Numbered from the stretch's first letter, positions 34,217 through 43,539 are shown. The stretch is DNA of 64,000 bases from Clostridiales bacterium FE2011 (GCA_017569305.1 CP069418.1:1674001-1738000), one strand, 5' to 3'. Numbers and translations: made by a program. The notes: generated by a model from the letters alone, not told the origin.

Positions 34217-36001
34217 TCAGGAAATGTGGTAGGCAGGCAGGATTTCATGCAATGCTTTTTTCACATCCTGATGTCCTTCAATGCACTTCTCAAGTTCTTC
34301 AAGCCAGCCCAAGACAGTTTCCCATTCATAGTGATCCTGCCTGGCCACATAGATCCGGTCGCGTTCTGTTGCCTGATCGTTTTCTTTGTCCAGCAGGAGC
34401 TCCTCATAGAGCTTCTCGCCTGGCCGCAGGCCGGTGCAGACAATCTGTTCCCGGCCGGTGCCGTAAAGATGGATCATCTTCTCAGCCAGATCCCGGATCC
34501 GGACCGGTTCGCCCATATCCAGGATGAAGAGTTCTCCGCCCTTGGCCATACCGACAGCCTGAAGCACCAGGGAGGCTGCCTCGGGAATCGTCATGAAATA
34601 GCGGATGATGTTCGGATCTGTCAGCGTCACAGGGCCGCCAGCCCGGATCTGGCGCTCAAAGATCGGGACAACGGAACCGTGGGAGCCCAGGACGTTGCCG
34701 AAGCGCACAGCCATAAACTCGGTGTTCTTCCTCGGAATGGAAGAGATCACAATCTCCGCCAGCCGCTTGGAGGCGCCCATCACATTGGTGGGGTTCACCG
34801 CCTTGTCTGTGGAAATCAGAACGAAACGCTGCACATTGCATTCCACAGCAACCTTTGCTGTTTTATAGGTGCCAAAAACGTTGTTGAGAATTGCCTGCTC
34901 GCTGCTGGTTTCCATCAGCGGAACATGCTTGTGCGCTGCCGCATGAATCACAATATCCGGCTTATACTTGCCCATCACCCGCCAGAGGGATTCTTCATCC
35001 CGGACACTGCCAACTTCCAGCACAAGGGTGTTGGCCACCAGTTCTCCATATTTTTCCTTCAGTTCGAAGAAGAGGTCATACATATAGTTTTCGGAAATAT
35101 CGTAAAGAACCAGTTTTTTCGGAGTGAAAGCCATGATCTGGCGGCACAGCTCAGAGCCGATGCTTCCGCCGCCGCCGGTAATCAGAACTGTCTTTCCGGT
35201 CAGGAAGGCGTGCACTTCTGTCATGTCCAGATGCTGTTCCGCCCGTCCCAGCAAGTCCGCAATATTGACTTCCCGGGCCTCCGCGCCTTCCCGCACGCCG
35301 GAGTAGATCATCACATGAGCACCGGTTTCAATGCAGTTGTTCAGGAGAGCGGTAATCTCTCCCTTGGGTGTTGCAATGGCAATGATAATTTCGTTGATGT
35401 TGTATTGATCAGCCGTCTCCGCCACGGCATCCGTGCCGCCGACAACCGGAACCCTTGAAATGGAGGAATGCTGCCTGGACGGATCGTCATCCAGGATTGC
35501 CACGGCTGTCGCGTTTCCGTAACGTCCGTTTTGGATATCCCGGATCACGGTGGCCCCGGCATAGCCGGCACCGATGATCAGAATCCGTTTGGTTTCCTTA
35601 TCTTCCTTCCTGCGGCTGCCCGCGGTTTTGTACCGGATCAGGTAACGGGAGGCCGCAACCAGGAAGAGGGTAATAACCCACTGGATGAAATAAACCGGCC
35701 GGGGCATCAGGAAGATGTTCACGCCGATCCTGTCCCGGAAGAGATAGAAGATCAGGGAAACCAGGTATGTGATGCCGGTTCCCGCCAGGGTACTGATGCC
35801 GCACTGAATCAGGACGTCCTGTCCGGCATAGGCCAGGATCTGGCGGTAGACACCACTGAGCCATAAGGCAAGCAGCGTAGTGACAAGCAGGATCGGGAGG
35901 GTCCTCCAGAGATGAACCACATGGTTTTCAGGAACGCTGAGGGAAAAATAGAACTCTACCGATATCAGCAAGCCGATGAACACGAACAGCGCGTCCATCA
36001 C
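34217..36001 (-). CDS. FlaA1/CapD-type UDP-sugar 4,6-dehydratase
   Basis: 594 aa as listed. Four N-terminal membrane helices, a first Rossmann domain (RILIIGAGYAGATVIRDIQ), then the catalytic SDR domain: VLITGGGGSIGSEL, VIHAAAHKHVPLME, STDKAVNPTNVMGASKR. It fits WbpM/PglF/EpsC enzymes that turn UDP-GlcNAc into the 4-keto-6-deoxy sugar at the membrane. The first ATG/GTG (36001/35998) has no ribosome site and would cut into helix 1. The frame is open back to AGAGGTG followed 7 nt later by ATC at 36031, which would give a normal RRLKKY start of a 604-aa protein. So the true start is probably 36031. Confidence 0.92.
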   Translation of the reverse strand: MMDALFVFIGLLISVEFYFSLSVPENHVVHLWRTLPILLVTTLLALWLSGVYRQILAYAGQDVLIQCGISTLAGTGITYLVSLIFYLFRDRIGVNIFLMPRPVYFIQWVITLFLVAASRYLIRYKTAGSRRKEDKETKRILIIGAGYAGATVIRDIQNGRYGNATAVAILDDDPSRQHSSISRVPVVGGTDAVAETADQYNINEIIIAIATPKGEITALLNNCIETGAHVMIYSGVREGAEAREVNIADLLGRAEQHLDMTEVHAFLTGKTVLITGGGGSIGSELCRQIMAFTPKKLVLYDISENYMYDLFFELKEKYGELVANTLVLEVGSVRDEESLWRVMGKYKPDIVIHAAAHKHVPLMETSSEQAILNNVFGTYKTAKVAVECNVQRFVLISTDKAVNPTNVMGASKRLAEIVISSIPRKNTEFMAVRFGNVLGSHGSVVPIFERQIRAGGPVTLTDPNIIRYFMTIPEAASLVLQAVGMAKGGELFILDMGEPVRIRDLAEKMIHLYGTGREQIVCTGLRPGEKLYEELLLDKENDQATERDRIYVARQDHYEWETVLGWLEELEKCIEGHQDVKKALHEILPAYHIS

Positions 36002-36075
36002 CGGCCACAGGTATTTCTTCAGTCGTCTGATAAATGGTCACCTCTTTACGATTTCTGGAAAACGGATTCCTGAAA

Positions 36076-37482
36076 TCAGTCTGTTGTTATTTCACTTACT
36101 GATTTCTGCTTCTGTCCGGTGGTCAGAAGGATGCCCACGGCCACAAAGAAAAACGGCATAGTCGGACACGTTCCGGTTCTTAGCCAGAGGAAGCATTCTA
36201 TGATTTCACCAAGTAAAATCGAAAGAATGAACGGAACAACAACCACTTCCCGTTTTTCCTTTGAAGTCAAAACAAGCCGGAAAGAAGAGCTGACAATCTT
36301 GCCCAGAAATGCGCCCATCAGCAGAAGTCCCGGAATGCCGTTTTCCAGCAGAATCATCAGTGGCATACAATGACAATGGTTAGCGTAAAATGTCATATTT
36401 GGAGATGCGTTCACGAGCGTCATGGGGTTATAAATTGAAGCTCCCCATATCAGATACAAAGGATTGTTTTTAAGAGTATCTATCGCAGCGTTCCAAATCA
36501 TGGGACGATCGGTCAGGAGATTATTTCCGCCATAACCACGATTTGACACGAAGGCCTTTGTCTGCACTTCTTCCGCCAATGCACGTGGAATCAACAAGCC
36601 GTTGGCCCGTACCTGATTAAACACGGAAATGGTCTTCATACACAACACTACAGAAGCAACAAAGATCATGCCGGCTATCGCTAGCCCTGCTACCCAGGCA
36701 TACCAGCTATGCTTCTTCTTTTGCTGAGCCTGATCCCGCAGTTTGCGAATAATGAAGATGCCAAGCATTGACGCAATTCCAGCCGAAACCGTTACCTGGG
36801 CGCAGCGGGAATCCGTCAGGCAAAGCGCAATATACATCGGAATGATGGAAAGCAGGAAAAACACTTTGGTCTTTCTGCTATTTCCAACAACTGCGCCACA
36901 CAGAGCCAATATAATGGATAAACTCACAACAGATCCGGATACAGTAGGGAAGAAAACCAGAAATAATCTGTTGTCCTGTGTTATTCCCCATATAGCACCT
37001 TCACCGATTGTGTAGATGTTGTTCCCTGTCCATGCCGCATGTATTCCCAGGCAGCTGGATACTACCATTCCAATTGTCCAGATGGTTATGCAGATGTTCA
37101 GAAAACTTTTCAGCTGCTTTTTGCTGAGGATCCGGGCCATTCCATAGCAGGCAGAAAAGGCCCAGAAGCCAGTCAGAAGCGCGTCGCTGACCGAATCCTG
37201 AAAAACATTGTCAGGACCTTCAGCAACAACCCGGACCAGTTTCATCAGTAAATAAACCGCCAGCAGCAGGAACCCTTTATCCTTCCACAGTTTTCCAAGG
37301 TAGATAGCCATAATGCCCGTGATTACCCGAAGCACCCATACAAAACCCGGAAAGTTGAATGCTTTTCCGGTTGCTGTCTGGTCGCAATATGTGGCAATCA
37401 CCGCCAGATAACCAAGAAGTAGAAGAGCCATCAAAAACGTATAAATAATCCGTCCGATGGTCCATGACTGCTGTCTGTCCAA
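36076..37482 (-). CDS. O-antigen ligase/Wzy-like membrane protein
   Basis: 468 aa with about twelve helices and a large extracytoplasmic loop (around residues 285-365) that contains WNAAIDTLKNNPLYLIWG and the His-rich FYANHCHCMPLMILLENG. The latter fits the O-antigen ligase (PF04932) pattern in which a His in the loop is needed. It could ligate the finished glycan to its anchor or act as a second polymerase. Translation begins at TTG 37482 with GGAG 7 nt upstream. It is the first gene after the main promoter at 37727-37755 and hence the head of the locus. Confidence 0.75.
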   Translation of the reverse strand: MDRQQSWTIGRIIYTFLMALLLLGYLAVIATYCDQTATGKAFNFPGFVWVLRVITGIMAIYLGKLWKDKGFLLLAVYLLMKLVRVVAEGPDNVFQDSVSDALLTGFWAFSACYGMARILSKKQLKSFLNICITIWTIGMVVSSCLGIHAAWTGNNIYTIGEGAIWGITQDNRLFLVFFPTVSGSVVSLSIILALCGAVVGNSRKTKVFFLLSIIPMYIALCLTDSRCAQVTVSAGIASMLGIFIIRKLRDQAQQKKKHSWYAWVAGLAIAGMIFVASVVLCMKTISVFNQVRANGLLIPRALAEEVQTKAFVSNRGYGGNNLLTDRPMIWNAAIDTLKNNPLYLIWGASIYNPMTLVNASPNMTFYANHCHCMPLMILLENGIPGLLLMGAFLGKIVSSSFRLVLTSKEKREVVVVPFILSILLGEIIECFLWLRTGTCPTMPFFFVAVGILLTTGQKQKSVSEITTD

Positions 37483-37720
37483 ACCAATTCTCCTTTTGTT
37501 TAATGGGCTGGTAGCATTCTGCTGTGTTTTATATCATAGGCAAAAACAGATAGCTCCGCCATACGGTCCGCTGACGCGCATCGCTGAAGAGATCCGTTTT
37601 TTCGGCGTTTCCATGCTCCAGCAAGCCACTGCGAGTACTTCCACGCCTGCCTGTGTTCCCCCGAATTATTTTGGGGGGAAATATAACCACAAAATCAAGC
37701 AAAATCAACATGGTTATACA
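37483..37720 (-). other. leader of the polysaccharide operon, probably structured
   Basis: About 235 nt of untranslated leader on the minus strand. Visible elements: a 7-bp hairpin TTCCCCC/GGGGGAA (37656-37680, read on the plus strand), and a closing stem GGCGT/ACGCC (37604-37608 with 37643-37647) that encloses smaller inverted repeats. I could not match it to a riboswitch consensus I know. No ORF of note. Confidence 0.45.
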
Positions 37721-37726
37721 GAATAA

Positions 37727-37755
37727 ATTATACATTTCTTCCTATTATGTGTCAA
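37727..37755 (-). promoter_or_regulatory. main promoter of the polysaccharide locus
   Basis: Minus strand TTGACA, 17-nt spacer, TATAAT: a perfect sigma-A consensus. It would start transcription near 37720 and drive the 37-kb minus-strand array of glycan genes. Confidence 0.85.
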
Positions 37756-37829
37756 CGAAAGGGGCGGAAATACGGGTTCCGGGGTAAATTACCGGAAAGC
37801 CTTATTTATCAACATTTTCAGCGGTTAGT

Positions 37830-37858
37830 TTGACGCTTTTTTATATGTTTGTTAAAAT
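37830..37858 (+). promoter_or_regulatory. promoter of the CAP/DUF4214 gene
   Basis: TTGACG, 17-nt spacer, TAAAAT, about 55 bp upstream of the start codon. It is divergent from the polysaccharide promoter, with about 75 bp between the two -35 boxes. The 434-bp gap 37483-37916 holds only these promoters and the leader. Confidence 0.8.
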
Positions 37859-37916
37859 AGCGGGAAGAAACGGGCAGGATGCTCCGTTTAGTTTTCCGGA
37901 AGGAGATGATAGATGT

Positions 37917-39281
37917 ATGAGTAAAATCACTCGTACGATTGCCTGTTTAGTTGCGTTTTGTCTGATGCTGGGGGGCATTGCCCTGGCAGAAGAAACTTTT
38001 GGTATTGGTGAAGCTGCGGTTCATGAAGCACCGGTCCTCAGCCAGGAATCCGCTGTGCTGCCCGCCAGCAAAAGCATCGATCCCACTCCCGCCACCACCG
38101 TTGACGTGGCGGCAAACACCGGTACGACCCCTACGGTCACTACCGAATCCGGTACTAAGGGTTTTGTGACCCGGATGTATCAGGTTGTTCTGGGCCGTGA
38201 ACCCGACGCAAACGGTCTGGCTACCTGGGTCAATGAACTGGACAGCGGCAAAATGAAGGCTGCGGATATCGTAACCGGATTCTTCAACTCTCCCGAATAT
38301 ACGGGAAAGAACAAGAAGAGTGAAGAAGTCGTTAAGGACTGCTACAATGCCATGCTGGGCCGTGATCCCGATCAGGGCGGCGCTACCTACTGGAAGGCGA
38401 TCCTGGACATCGGTATGTCTTCCGACAGAGTCTGCTCCGGCTTCCTGGGCAGTCAGGAATTCACTGACCTGGCCAAGAGCTACGGCATCCAGCCCGGCAC
38501 CATCACCCTGAAGAATGCCCGCGACCTGAATGCTGAGCGCACCGCCTTCGTGTACCGCCTCTATCAGGACTGCCTGAAGCGGCAGCCTGACATCGCCGGC
38601 CTGGAGAACTGGTGCAAGCAGCTTACCCAGGGTTATGCCGGAACCGCTGTTGCCAGCGGATTCGTGTTCAGCCCCGAGTACAAGAACACGCTGCCCAGCA
38701 ACGAAGAGTATGTCGATATGCTGTATCGCACCATCATGGGCCGTGAAGCTGATGCCGCCGGCAAGGCCGACTGGATTAAGCAGCTGAACTACACCATCAC
38801 CCGTGAGAAGGCGCTGAACGGCTTCATGCTCAGTAAGGAATTCTCTGAAAAGTGCGCCACCGCTGGTATCAAGGTCGGCAACAAGATCAAAGAGCCCGAC
38901 TCCACCCGTGAGTGGAAAGCCAACATCCTGGTCCTGTCTCTGGTGAATGCGGAGCGCGCCAAGGTCGGCGCCGCTGCCCTGACCACCCGTGAAGACCTGT
39001 GGGAACGCGTTGCTGAAGTACGTGCGGAAGAAATCACCAAGTCCTTCAGCCATACCCGTCCCAACGGCAAAGATTGCTGGTCTGCTTATACCGACGCCGG
39101 TTTTGCGGATTCCCGCGAAGCGGAAAACATCGCCTTCGGCTTCAAGTCCGAAAAGGAAGTTATGAAAGCCTGGATGAATTCCGCCGGCCATAAGGCCAAC
39201 ATCCTGAACACCCAGCTGACCACCCTGGCCACCGGTCTTTACAAGAAGACCAACTGGTGCCAGAGCTTCTACGCTGAATAA
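37917..39281 (+). CDS. secreted DUF4214-repeat protein with C-terminal CAP (SCP/PR1) domain
   Basis: 454 aa. Signal peptide MSKITRTIACLVAFCLMLGG with cleavage near ALAEE, a linker, then four DUF4214-type repeats recognised by units such as VTRMYQVVLGREPDANGLATW, YNAMLGRDPDQGGATYW, VYRLYQDCLKRQPDIAGLENW and LYRTIMGREADAAGKADW. The last 110 residues form a CAP domain: LSLVNAERAKVGAAALT, SFSHTRPNG and AWMNSAGHKANIL carry the conserved His/Glu cleft residues. It is an extracellular protein of unknown activity. GGAG lies 11 nt before ATG 37917; an ATG 4 nt upstream is out of frame. It converges on a protease that shares the DUF4214 repeats. Confidence 0.9.
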   Translation: MSKITRTIACLVAFCLMLGGIALAEETFGIGEAAVHEAPVLSQESAVLPASKSIDPTPATTVDVAANTGTTPTVTTESGTKGFVTRMYQVVLGREPDANGLATWVNELDSGKMKAADIVTGFFNSPEYTGKNKKSEEVVKDCYNAMLGRDPDQGGATYWKAILDIGMSSDRVCSGFLGSQEFTDLAKSYGIQPGTITLKNARDLNAERTAFVYRLYQDCLKRQPDIAGLENWCKQLTQGYAGTAVASGFVFSPEYKNTLPSNEEYVDMLYRTIMGREADAAGKADWIKQLNYTITREKALNGFMLSKEFSEKCATAGIKVGNKIKEPDSTREWKANILVLSLVNAERAKVGAAALTTREDLWERVAEVRAEEITKSFSHTRPNGKDCWSAYTDAGFADSREAENIAFGFKSEKEVMKAWMNSAGHKANILNTQLTTLATGLYKKTNWCQSFYAE

Positions 39282-39328
39282 TCAGGACTCAACAGACAAT
39301 CGCAACAGGATCAAATCCTCAAAAAACG

Positions 39329-39352
39329 GGGGCTGTCTTCACAGACAGCCCC
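39329..39352 (+). terminator. intrinsic terminator of the CAP/DUF4214 gene
   Basis: Perfect 10-bp stem GGGGCTGTCT/AGACAGCCCC with TCAC loop, followed by TTCGTTTATT. Preceded by a run of A, so it can also work on the opposite strand. Confidence 0.85.
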
Positions 39353-39639
39353 TTCGTTTATTCCGGACTAGCAGCTTCCTGTACACATCCGTACAGGGGT
39401 TTTGTTTTATATCTTGTTTTGCCTTGCTTCTTTGTTTTCCTTTCCCTCGTCCGGTAATCCACCCCGAGGACATGATACTGAACGTCCTCCAGAATTGTGC
39501 ACCCCACGAACCCCCATCAGCCTGGGCACTGCGAATTCCCGGGGACATCTTTGATAATCAGATACACAATAGCATCTACCCGTAAATTTGCTTCAATTGC
39601 TATCCAGGGCATTACCAGTATTTCCGTTCCATTGTAAAA
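39353..39639. other. intergenic DNA between convergent genes
   Basis: 287 bp between two terminators. Only short frames; one minus-strand stretch of about 50 codons rich in Arg/Lys could be a gene relic but matches nothing I know. No RNA gene recognised. Confidence 0.4.
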
Positions 39640-39672
39640 GGGGCGCCGGATAAGCTGATTATCCGGCACCCC
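39640..39672 (-). terminator. intrinsic terminator of the papain-like protease gene
   Basis: 14-bp stem on the minus strand (GGGGTGCCGGATAA with TTATCCGGCGCCCC, one G-T type mismatch) and 5-nt loop, followed by TTTT on the minus strand, 28 nt after the stop codon. Confidence 0.85.
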
Positions 39673-39700
39673 TGGTTTCATATCAGTTATGGGTTTAGGC

Positions 39701-42700
39701 TTACAGACCGTAAGAGGCCATGATCTGAGCAAATTCCTGGGAATAAGCAAATCCGCTGGCAACCTGGTCGCGTGTCATTCCCGAATTCAGCCTGCTAACC
39801 CAGTCCGCCAGACCGGGTGCGTCATACTCACGGCCCAGGAAGGTCCGGTAAAGCACCTTGACAAATTCCATGTCGTTCAGGTTCTTGTTCAGGAATTCCT
39901 GAGAGTGCATAAATCCGTCCAGCGCCACGGTCAGCACGTTTGCTTTGGTCGGATTGGACAAGATCTTGCCGCACCAGGTATTCAGGCCGTCCGGGTCGTA
40001 GGTTCTGCCGAGCATCTTCGTATACAGGCGGCAGACAAAAGCGGTGACACCGTCGTTTTTGTCCCGGGGTTCATCCGACTGATAGCTGCCCCGGTAAATG
40101 CCGTAATATGCGCAAAGCTGGGCGAATTCCTGGGATCCGGTGAAGCCGCTGATTACAGCCTTCCTGGACATGCCGCCCTCAAGCTTCTGCACCCAGGTGC
40201 TCTTGCCAGCCGCGTCGGAAGCACGGCCCATGATGCCTTCATAGCAGCGTTCCACAAAGTCCGCGTTGGAAAGGTTGCGGTTCCGCATTTCGGCGCTGTC
40301 AAAGAACCCGTATGCCACCTCGGCTCCTGTCCGGGCGCCTCTCTTCAGCTCGTTCACCCAGGTCTGCAGGCCGCCCGCGTCCGGTTCACGAAGCAGGCAG
40401 ACCCTGTACATCCGGTATACGAAGGCCGCAACAGGATCCCTGGTCGCCACCGTTACGTCACAGGAGAAGGTCAATCCGCCGTCGCGGGTGGTTACCGTGA
40501 TCACGGTCTTGCCGTCCTTTTTGGCAGTCACCAAACCTGTTCCGGTAACCGTAGCCACCTCCGGATTACTGGAAGTCCAGGTCAGGTGCTGGTCATCTGC
40601 GTCCGTGGGAAGGACCGTTGCTTTCAGCTGAACGCTTTCGCCTTCCCAGAGGCCGTAGCTGACATAATTCAGATAGACGCTGCTGACATGTACCGGAAGA
40701 TTGACTGTGAACGCGATATAGTCTGAAACCGTATCATTATCATCACTGACGACCTTAATCTGAGCTTCACCATTCTTCCTTACAAGCACCTCACAGGTAT
40801 TGCCTGTCACACGGGTAATGGACATCACGGAAGAGTTGGTCGTTGTCCACGTCACGTCCGTCTGGGTCGTATTCCAGGGCGTCAGTTCCGCCTCCAGAAT
40901 CAGCCTGTCTCCGATTTTGAACCCGCCGCCGGTGGATTCATTGATGGTGAAGGTATGCGCGTCATTGTTATAGTTCTTAATCCTGATAGCGGTCACAGGA
41001 ACACTTTTAGGAGTAACCTCCACGGTACAGCTGGCGTAAACGCCGTTGGTGCTCATAGCCGTGATCACAGCGGTACCGCCCTTTCCGGCGCCGACCACCT
41101 TGATCCCGTCCTTATCCTCCACCAGACGGGCCACATATTCATCTGAAGTGTACCACTGGAGCGTCTTGTTGGTCGCATTTGCCGGCTCAATCTTATCAAC
41201 CTTCAGGTCAAAAGAGTCTCCCGAATTGATATAGACTATTTCCGTTTTATCCAGGATAATCTTGCTTACCAAGTTATTAGAGCTGTTGGAATAATTCTTT
41301 TTTGTATACAGCTTGATGGTGGAATCACCTTTTACATAGTCACCGTTGACTGTAAAACCACCGCTGGTGCCATAGTCATATTTATATTTATATTGTCCTA
41401 TCGCATTGCCTAGTGTTCGTTCACCATTAGCCTGGTAAGGAACTTGGATATCGTTACCGGAAGAAGTACATATCACTTCCACCTCTACGACCGTTTCCTG
41501 CTGCGTCACATAAGGCGTTTTCAGTTTCAGGTTATAGAAGCCGCTGTAATCCGCTTTCCGGGTATCGCTTCTGGAAACCTCCTTGCCATTCACCCGAACA
41601 ATTGCGTTCAGTTCCATAGTTATGTTATCATCGCTGACTTCAATACCAACAGACTGAAGCTTTTCTTTTGCGGCTACCATGAATGATTGTTTAATCACAG
41701 CTTGATCGCTCACAGTCTTTTTACCTGTTATCGTACTGTACGTTTTGTCATAGCTGTAACAATAATCCGCAACGTCTTTGTTTTCCGCATCATAGGAAGT
41801 TGCCCTGCTGGAGAGCAACGATGCATCTTCATAGGAAATCCAGAAATAACCGTTCTGGCCGAAACCTGTTCCCCAGCTATTGCGGGCTTTCCAGGCGCCA
41901 TTGCTCTCAGGCCGCAGTTCAGACAGGAAGTTGTTCCTTGAATAATTGTCATTCCAGCCGACCAGGAGCACATCATGATTGGTAGTCTTATATGTCCCGT
42001 AAAGAGATGCTGTTGATTCATTATAAGCCACCTTGCCACCATTCAGAGAAATTGCCGTATTGTATGGCATATCTTTAGAATTGTTTGGCATGCAAATGCT
42101 GACCTTGACCGATCCATGCTCCTGGATCTGCTTCTTCAGCGCATCAGTATCAGACGCCTTCAAGTTGTAAGCTCCCACAATCTGGGCAGCAATATTCGTA
42201 TAGTCCGACGGCAGCTTCTCCGCCTCACTCCTGCCCACAGGATAGGGGTTGGCCTCCTCGGTGGTGGTACCGATCAGGCTGGCCAGGATATGATAAGCCA
42301 TTGCGCTCAGGCCGCCCAAATCCAGATAGTTGTAACCCTTGTCATTATCATTAATCGTCACAGATACGCTGTCACCTTCCCCACCTTCCTTGGGATAAGG
42401 ATAGTTATGAGCGGCAAAATACGCCAGGAAAAACTCGGAAAGGTCTATGGAAGAGTTCTCCGTCTGATTAGCTTTGATCAGGTCGATTTCCATGGCGCCG
42501 ACCGCGGCAAAAGCCCAGCAGGTTCCGAAAGGATTCTGATTCCGCACTTCCGGCAGAGTAATCCCCGATTCAGGCTGATAAACCGCGGCAACCAGCTGGT
42601 CTTCTTCCATAACGTATATGGACGAAGTCTCCGGATTTACACCTTCCACAGACAGTTCGTGCAGTTCTTCTTCAGTAATGAACTCTTCTTCCTGTTCTAC

Positions 42701-43498
42701 ATCTTCCAGGCTGCCGAAAGCATATTCTTCCGGTTCCTCTGTTTCTTCAGGAACCGGTTCTTCAGCAACTTCTTCTGTTTCTTCTTCAGAAGACTCCTCA
42801 GCGGGTTCCTCCGCCGTCTCTTCCGTCAGTTCTTCCGTTTCCTCTTCGTCAGACTCTTCGGAAGGCTCTTCAGCAAGACCCTCAGCAGGTTCTTCTGAAG
42901 GTTCCTTGGCAAGTTCTTCTGAAGGCTTTTCTTCTGAAGGTTCCTCTGTCGGTTCCTTATCCGGATTTTCAGCCGGTTCTTCCCCGGGATTGTCCGCAAG
43001 CTCTTCTGCGGGTTCCTTCGCGGGCTCTTCTACAGGTTCATCATTGGGTTCTTCCGTGGGTTCGACAAGCTCTTCCGTCGGTTCTTCCGTGGGCTGCTCT
43101 TCCGGCTCCTCCGGGAATTCCAGCGCAGCCGGCGGCATGAGGACAACGTCCTCATTTTCGATCAGGCCGGGCAGATCCGTGGGAGTCGCGATATTCAGCA
43201 GGATCAGGCTTTTGCCCTCAACCCATGCGGTTTTCGTTTCTTTTTTGGCGGTATAGCTGATGGCAGCCGCTTTTCCGCGGACTTCATTCACCAGCACCGG
43301 GGCGTCCATCAGCAGGGTACCCTGTTCCTCCGTCAGTTCAGCATCTGTATAAAAAATCGTACCGGCCCGCAGCTTCGCACCGTAGGGTAATTCCTGTTCC
43401 TGCCAGGGCTGAGCCGCCGCGGCAAGGCCGGGCATCAGCAAACACAGCGCCAGCAGCAAGGCCAAAGCCTTCTGACGAATGTCGGTGTGTTTGTTCAT
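39701..43498 (-). CDS. large secreted papain-family (C1A) cysteine protease with acidic tract, Ig-like and DUF4214 domains
   Basis: 1265 aa. Signal peptide (ALALLLALCLLMPGLAAAA), then residues 129-278, an extreme Glu/Pro tract of EEPxEE-like units. The protease domain follows: oxyanion Gln and catalytic Cys327 in RNQNPFGTCWAFA, His508 in TTNHDVLLVGW, Asn540 in ARNSWGTGFG. Next comes a beta domain typical of bacterial C1A proteins, three BIG2-like Ig repeats (for example LTWTSSNPEVATVTGTGLVT) and four DUF4214-type repeats to the C-terminus. An extracellular or cell-surface protease is implied. No sortase motif is seen. GGAGG lies 7 nt before ATG 43498. It converges with the CAP/DUF4214 gene, which has the same repeats. 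Confidence 0.93.
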   Translation of the reverse strand: MNKHTDIRQKALALLLALCLLMPGLAAAAQPWQEQELPYGAKLRAGTIFYTDAELTEEQGTLLMDAPVLVNEVRGKAAAISYTAKKETKTAWVEGKSLILLNIATPTDLPGLIENEDVVLMPPAALEFPEEPEEQPTEEPTEELVEPTEEPNDEPVEEPAKEPAEELADNPGEEPAENPDKEPTEEPSEEKPSEELAKEPSEEPAEGLAEEPSEESDEEETEELTEETAEEPAEESSEEETEEVAEEPVPEETEEPEEYAFGSLEDVEQEEEFITEEELHELSVEGVNPETSSIYVMEEDQLVAAVYQPESGITLPEVRNQNPFGTCWAFAAVGAMEIDLIKANQTENSSIDLSEFFLAYFAAHNYPYPKEGGEGDSVSVTINDNDKGYNYLDLGGLSAMAYHILASLIGTTTEEANPYPVGRSEAEKLPSDYTNIAAQIVGAYNLKASDTDALKKQIQEHGSVKVSICMPNNSKDMPYNTAISLNGGKVAYNESTASLYGTYKTTNHDVLLVGWNDNYSRNNFLSELRPESNGAWKARNSWGTGFGQNGYFWISYEDASLLSSRATSYDAENKDVADYCYSYDKTYSTITGKKTVSDQAVIKQSFMVAAKEKLQSVGIEVSDDNITMELNAIVRVNGKEVSRSDTRKADYSGFYNLKLKTPYVTQQETVVEVEVICTSSGNDIQVPYQANGERTLGNAIGQYKYKYDYGTSGGFTVNGDYVKGDSTIKLYTKKNYSNSSNNLVSKIILDKTEIVYINSGDSFDLKVDKIEPANATNKTLQWYTSDEYVARLVEDKDGIKVVGAGKGGTAVITAMSTNGVYASCTVEVTPKSVPVTAIRIKNYNNDAHTFTINESTGGGFKIGDRLILEAELTPWNTTQTDVTWTTTNSSVMSITRVTGNTCEVLVRKNGEAQIKVVSDDNDTVSDYIAFTVNLPVHVSSVYLNYVSYGLWEGESVQLKATVLPTDADDQHLTWTSSNPEVATVTGTGLVTAKKDGKTVITVTTRDGGLTFSCDVTVATRDPVAAFVYRMYRVCLLREPDAGGLQTWVNELKRGARTGAEVAYGFFDSAEMRNRNLSNADFVERCYEGIMGRASDAAGKSTWVQKLEGGMSRKAVISGFTGSQEFAQLCAYYGIYRGSYQSDEPRDKNDGVTAFVCRLYTKMLGRTYDPDGLNTWCGKILSNPTKANVLTVALDGFMHSQEFLNKNLNDMEFVKVLYRTFLGREYDAPGLADWVSRLNSGMTRDQVASGFAYSQEFAQIMASYGL

Positions 43499-43539
43499 AG
43501 GGTTTCCTCCTTCGGGGTCTTCATTAATAAAAGGATCAG

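Noticed and set aside
37560..37700. 5S rRNA-like or c-di-GMP riboswitch-like sequence in the glycan leader
   Set aside because: The stretch CTCTTCAGCG resembles part of 5S rRNA, but the rest does not align, and the conserved c-di-GMP-I riboswitch blocks are missing.
39353..39639. Transposase relic between convergent genes
   Set aside because: Only a short Arg/Lys-rich frame with no recognisable domain, no inverted repeats and no target duplication.
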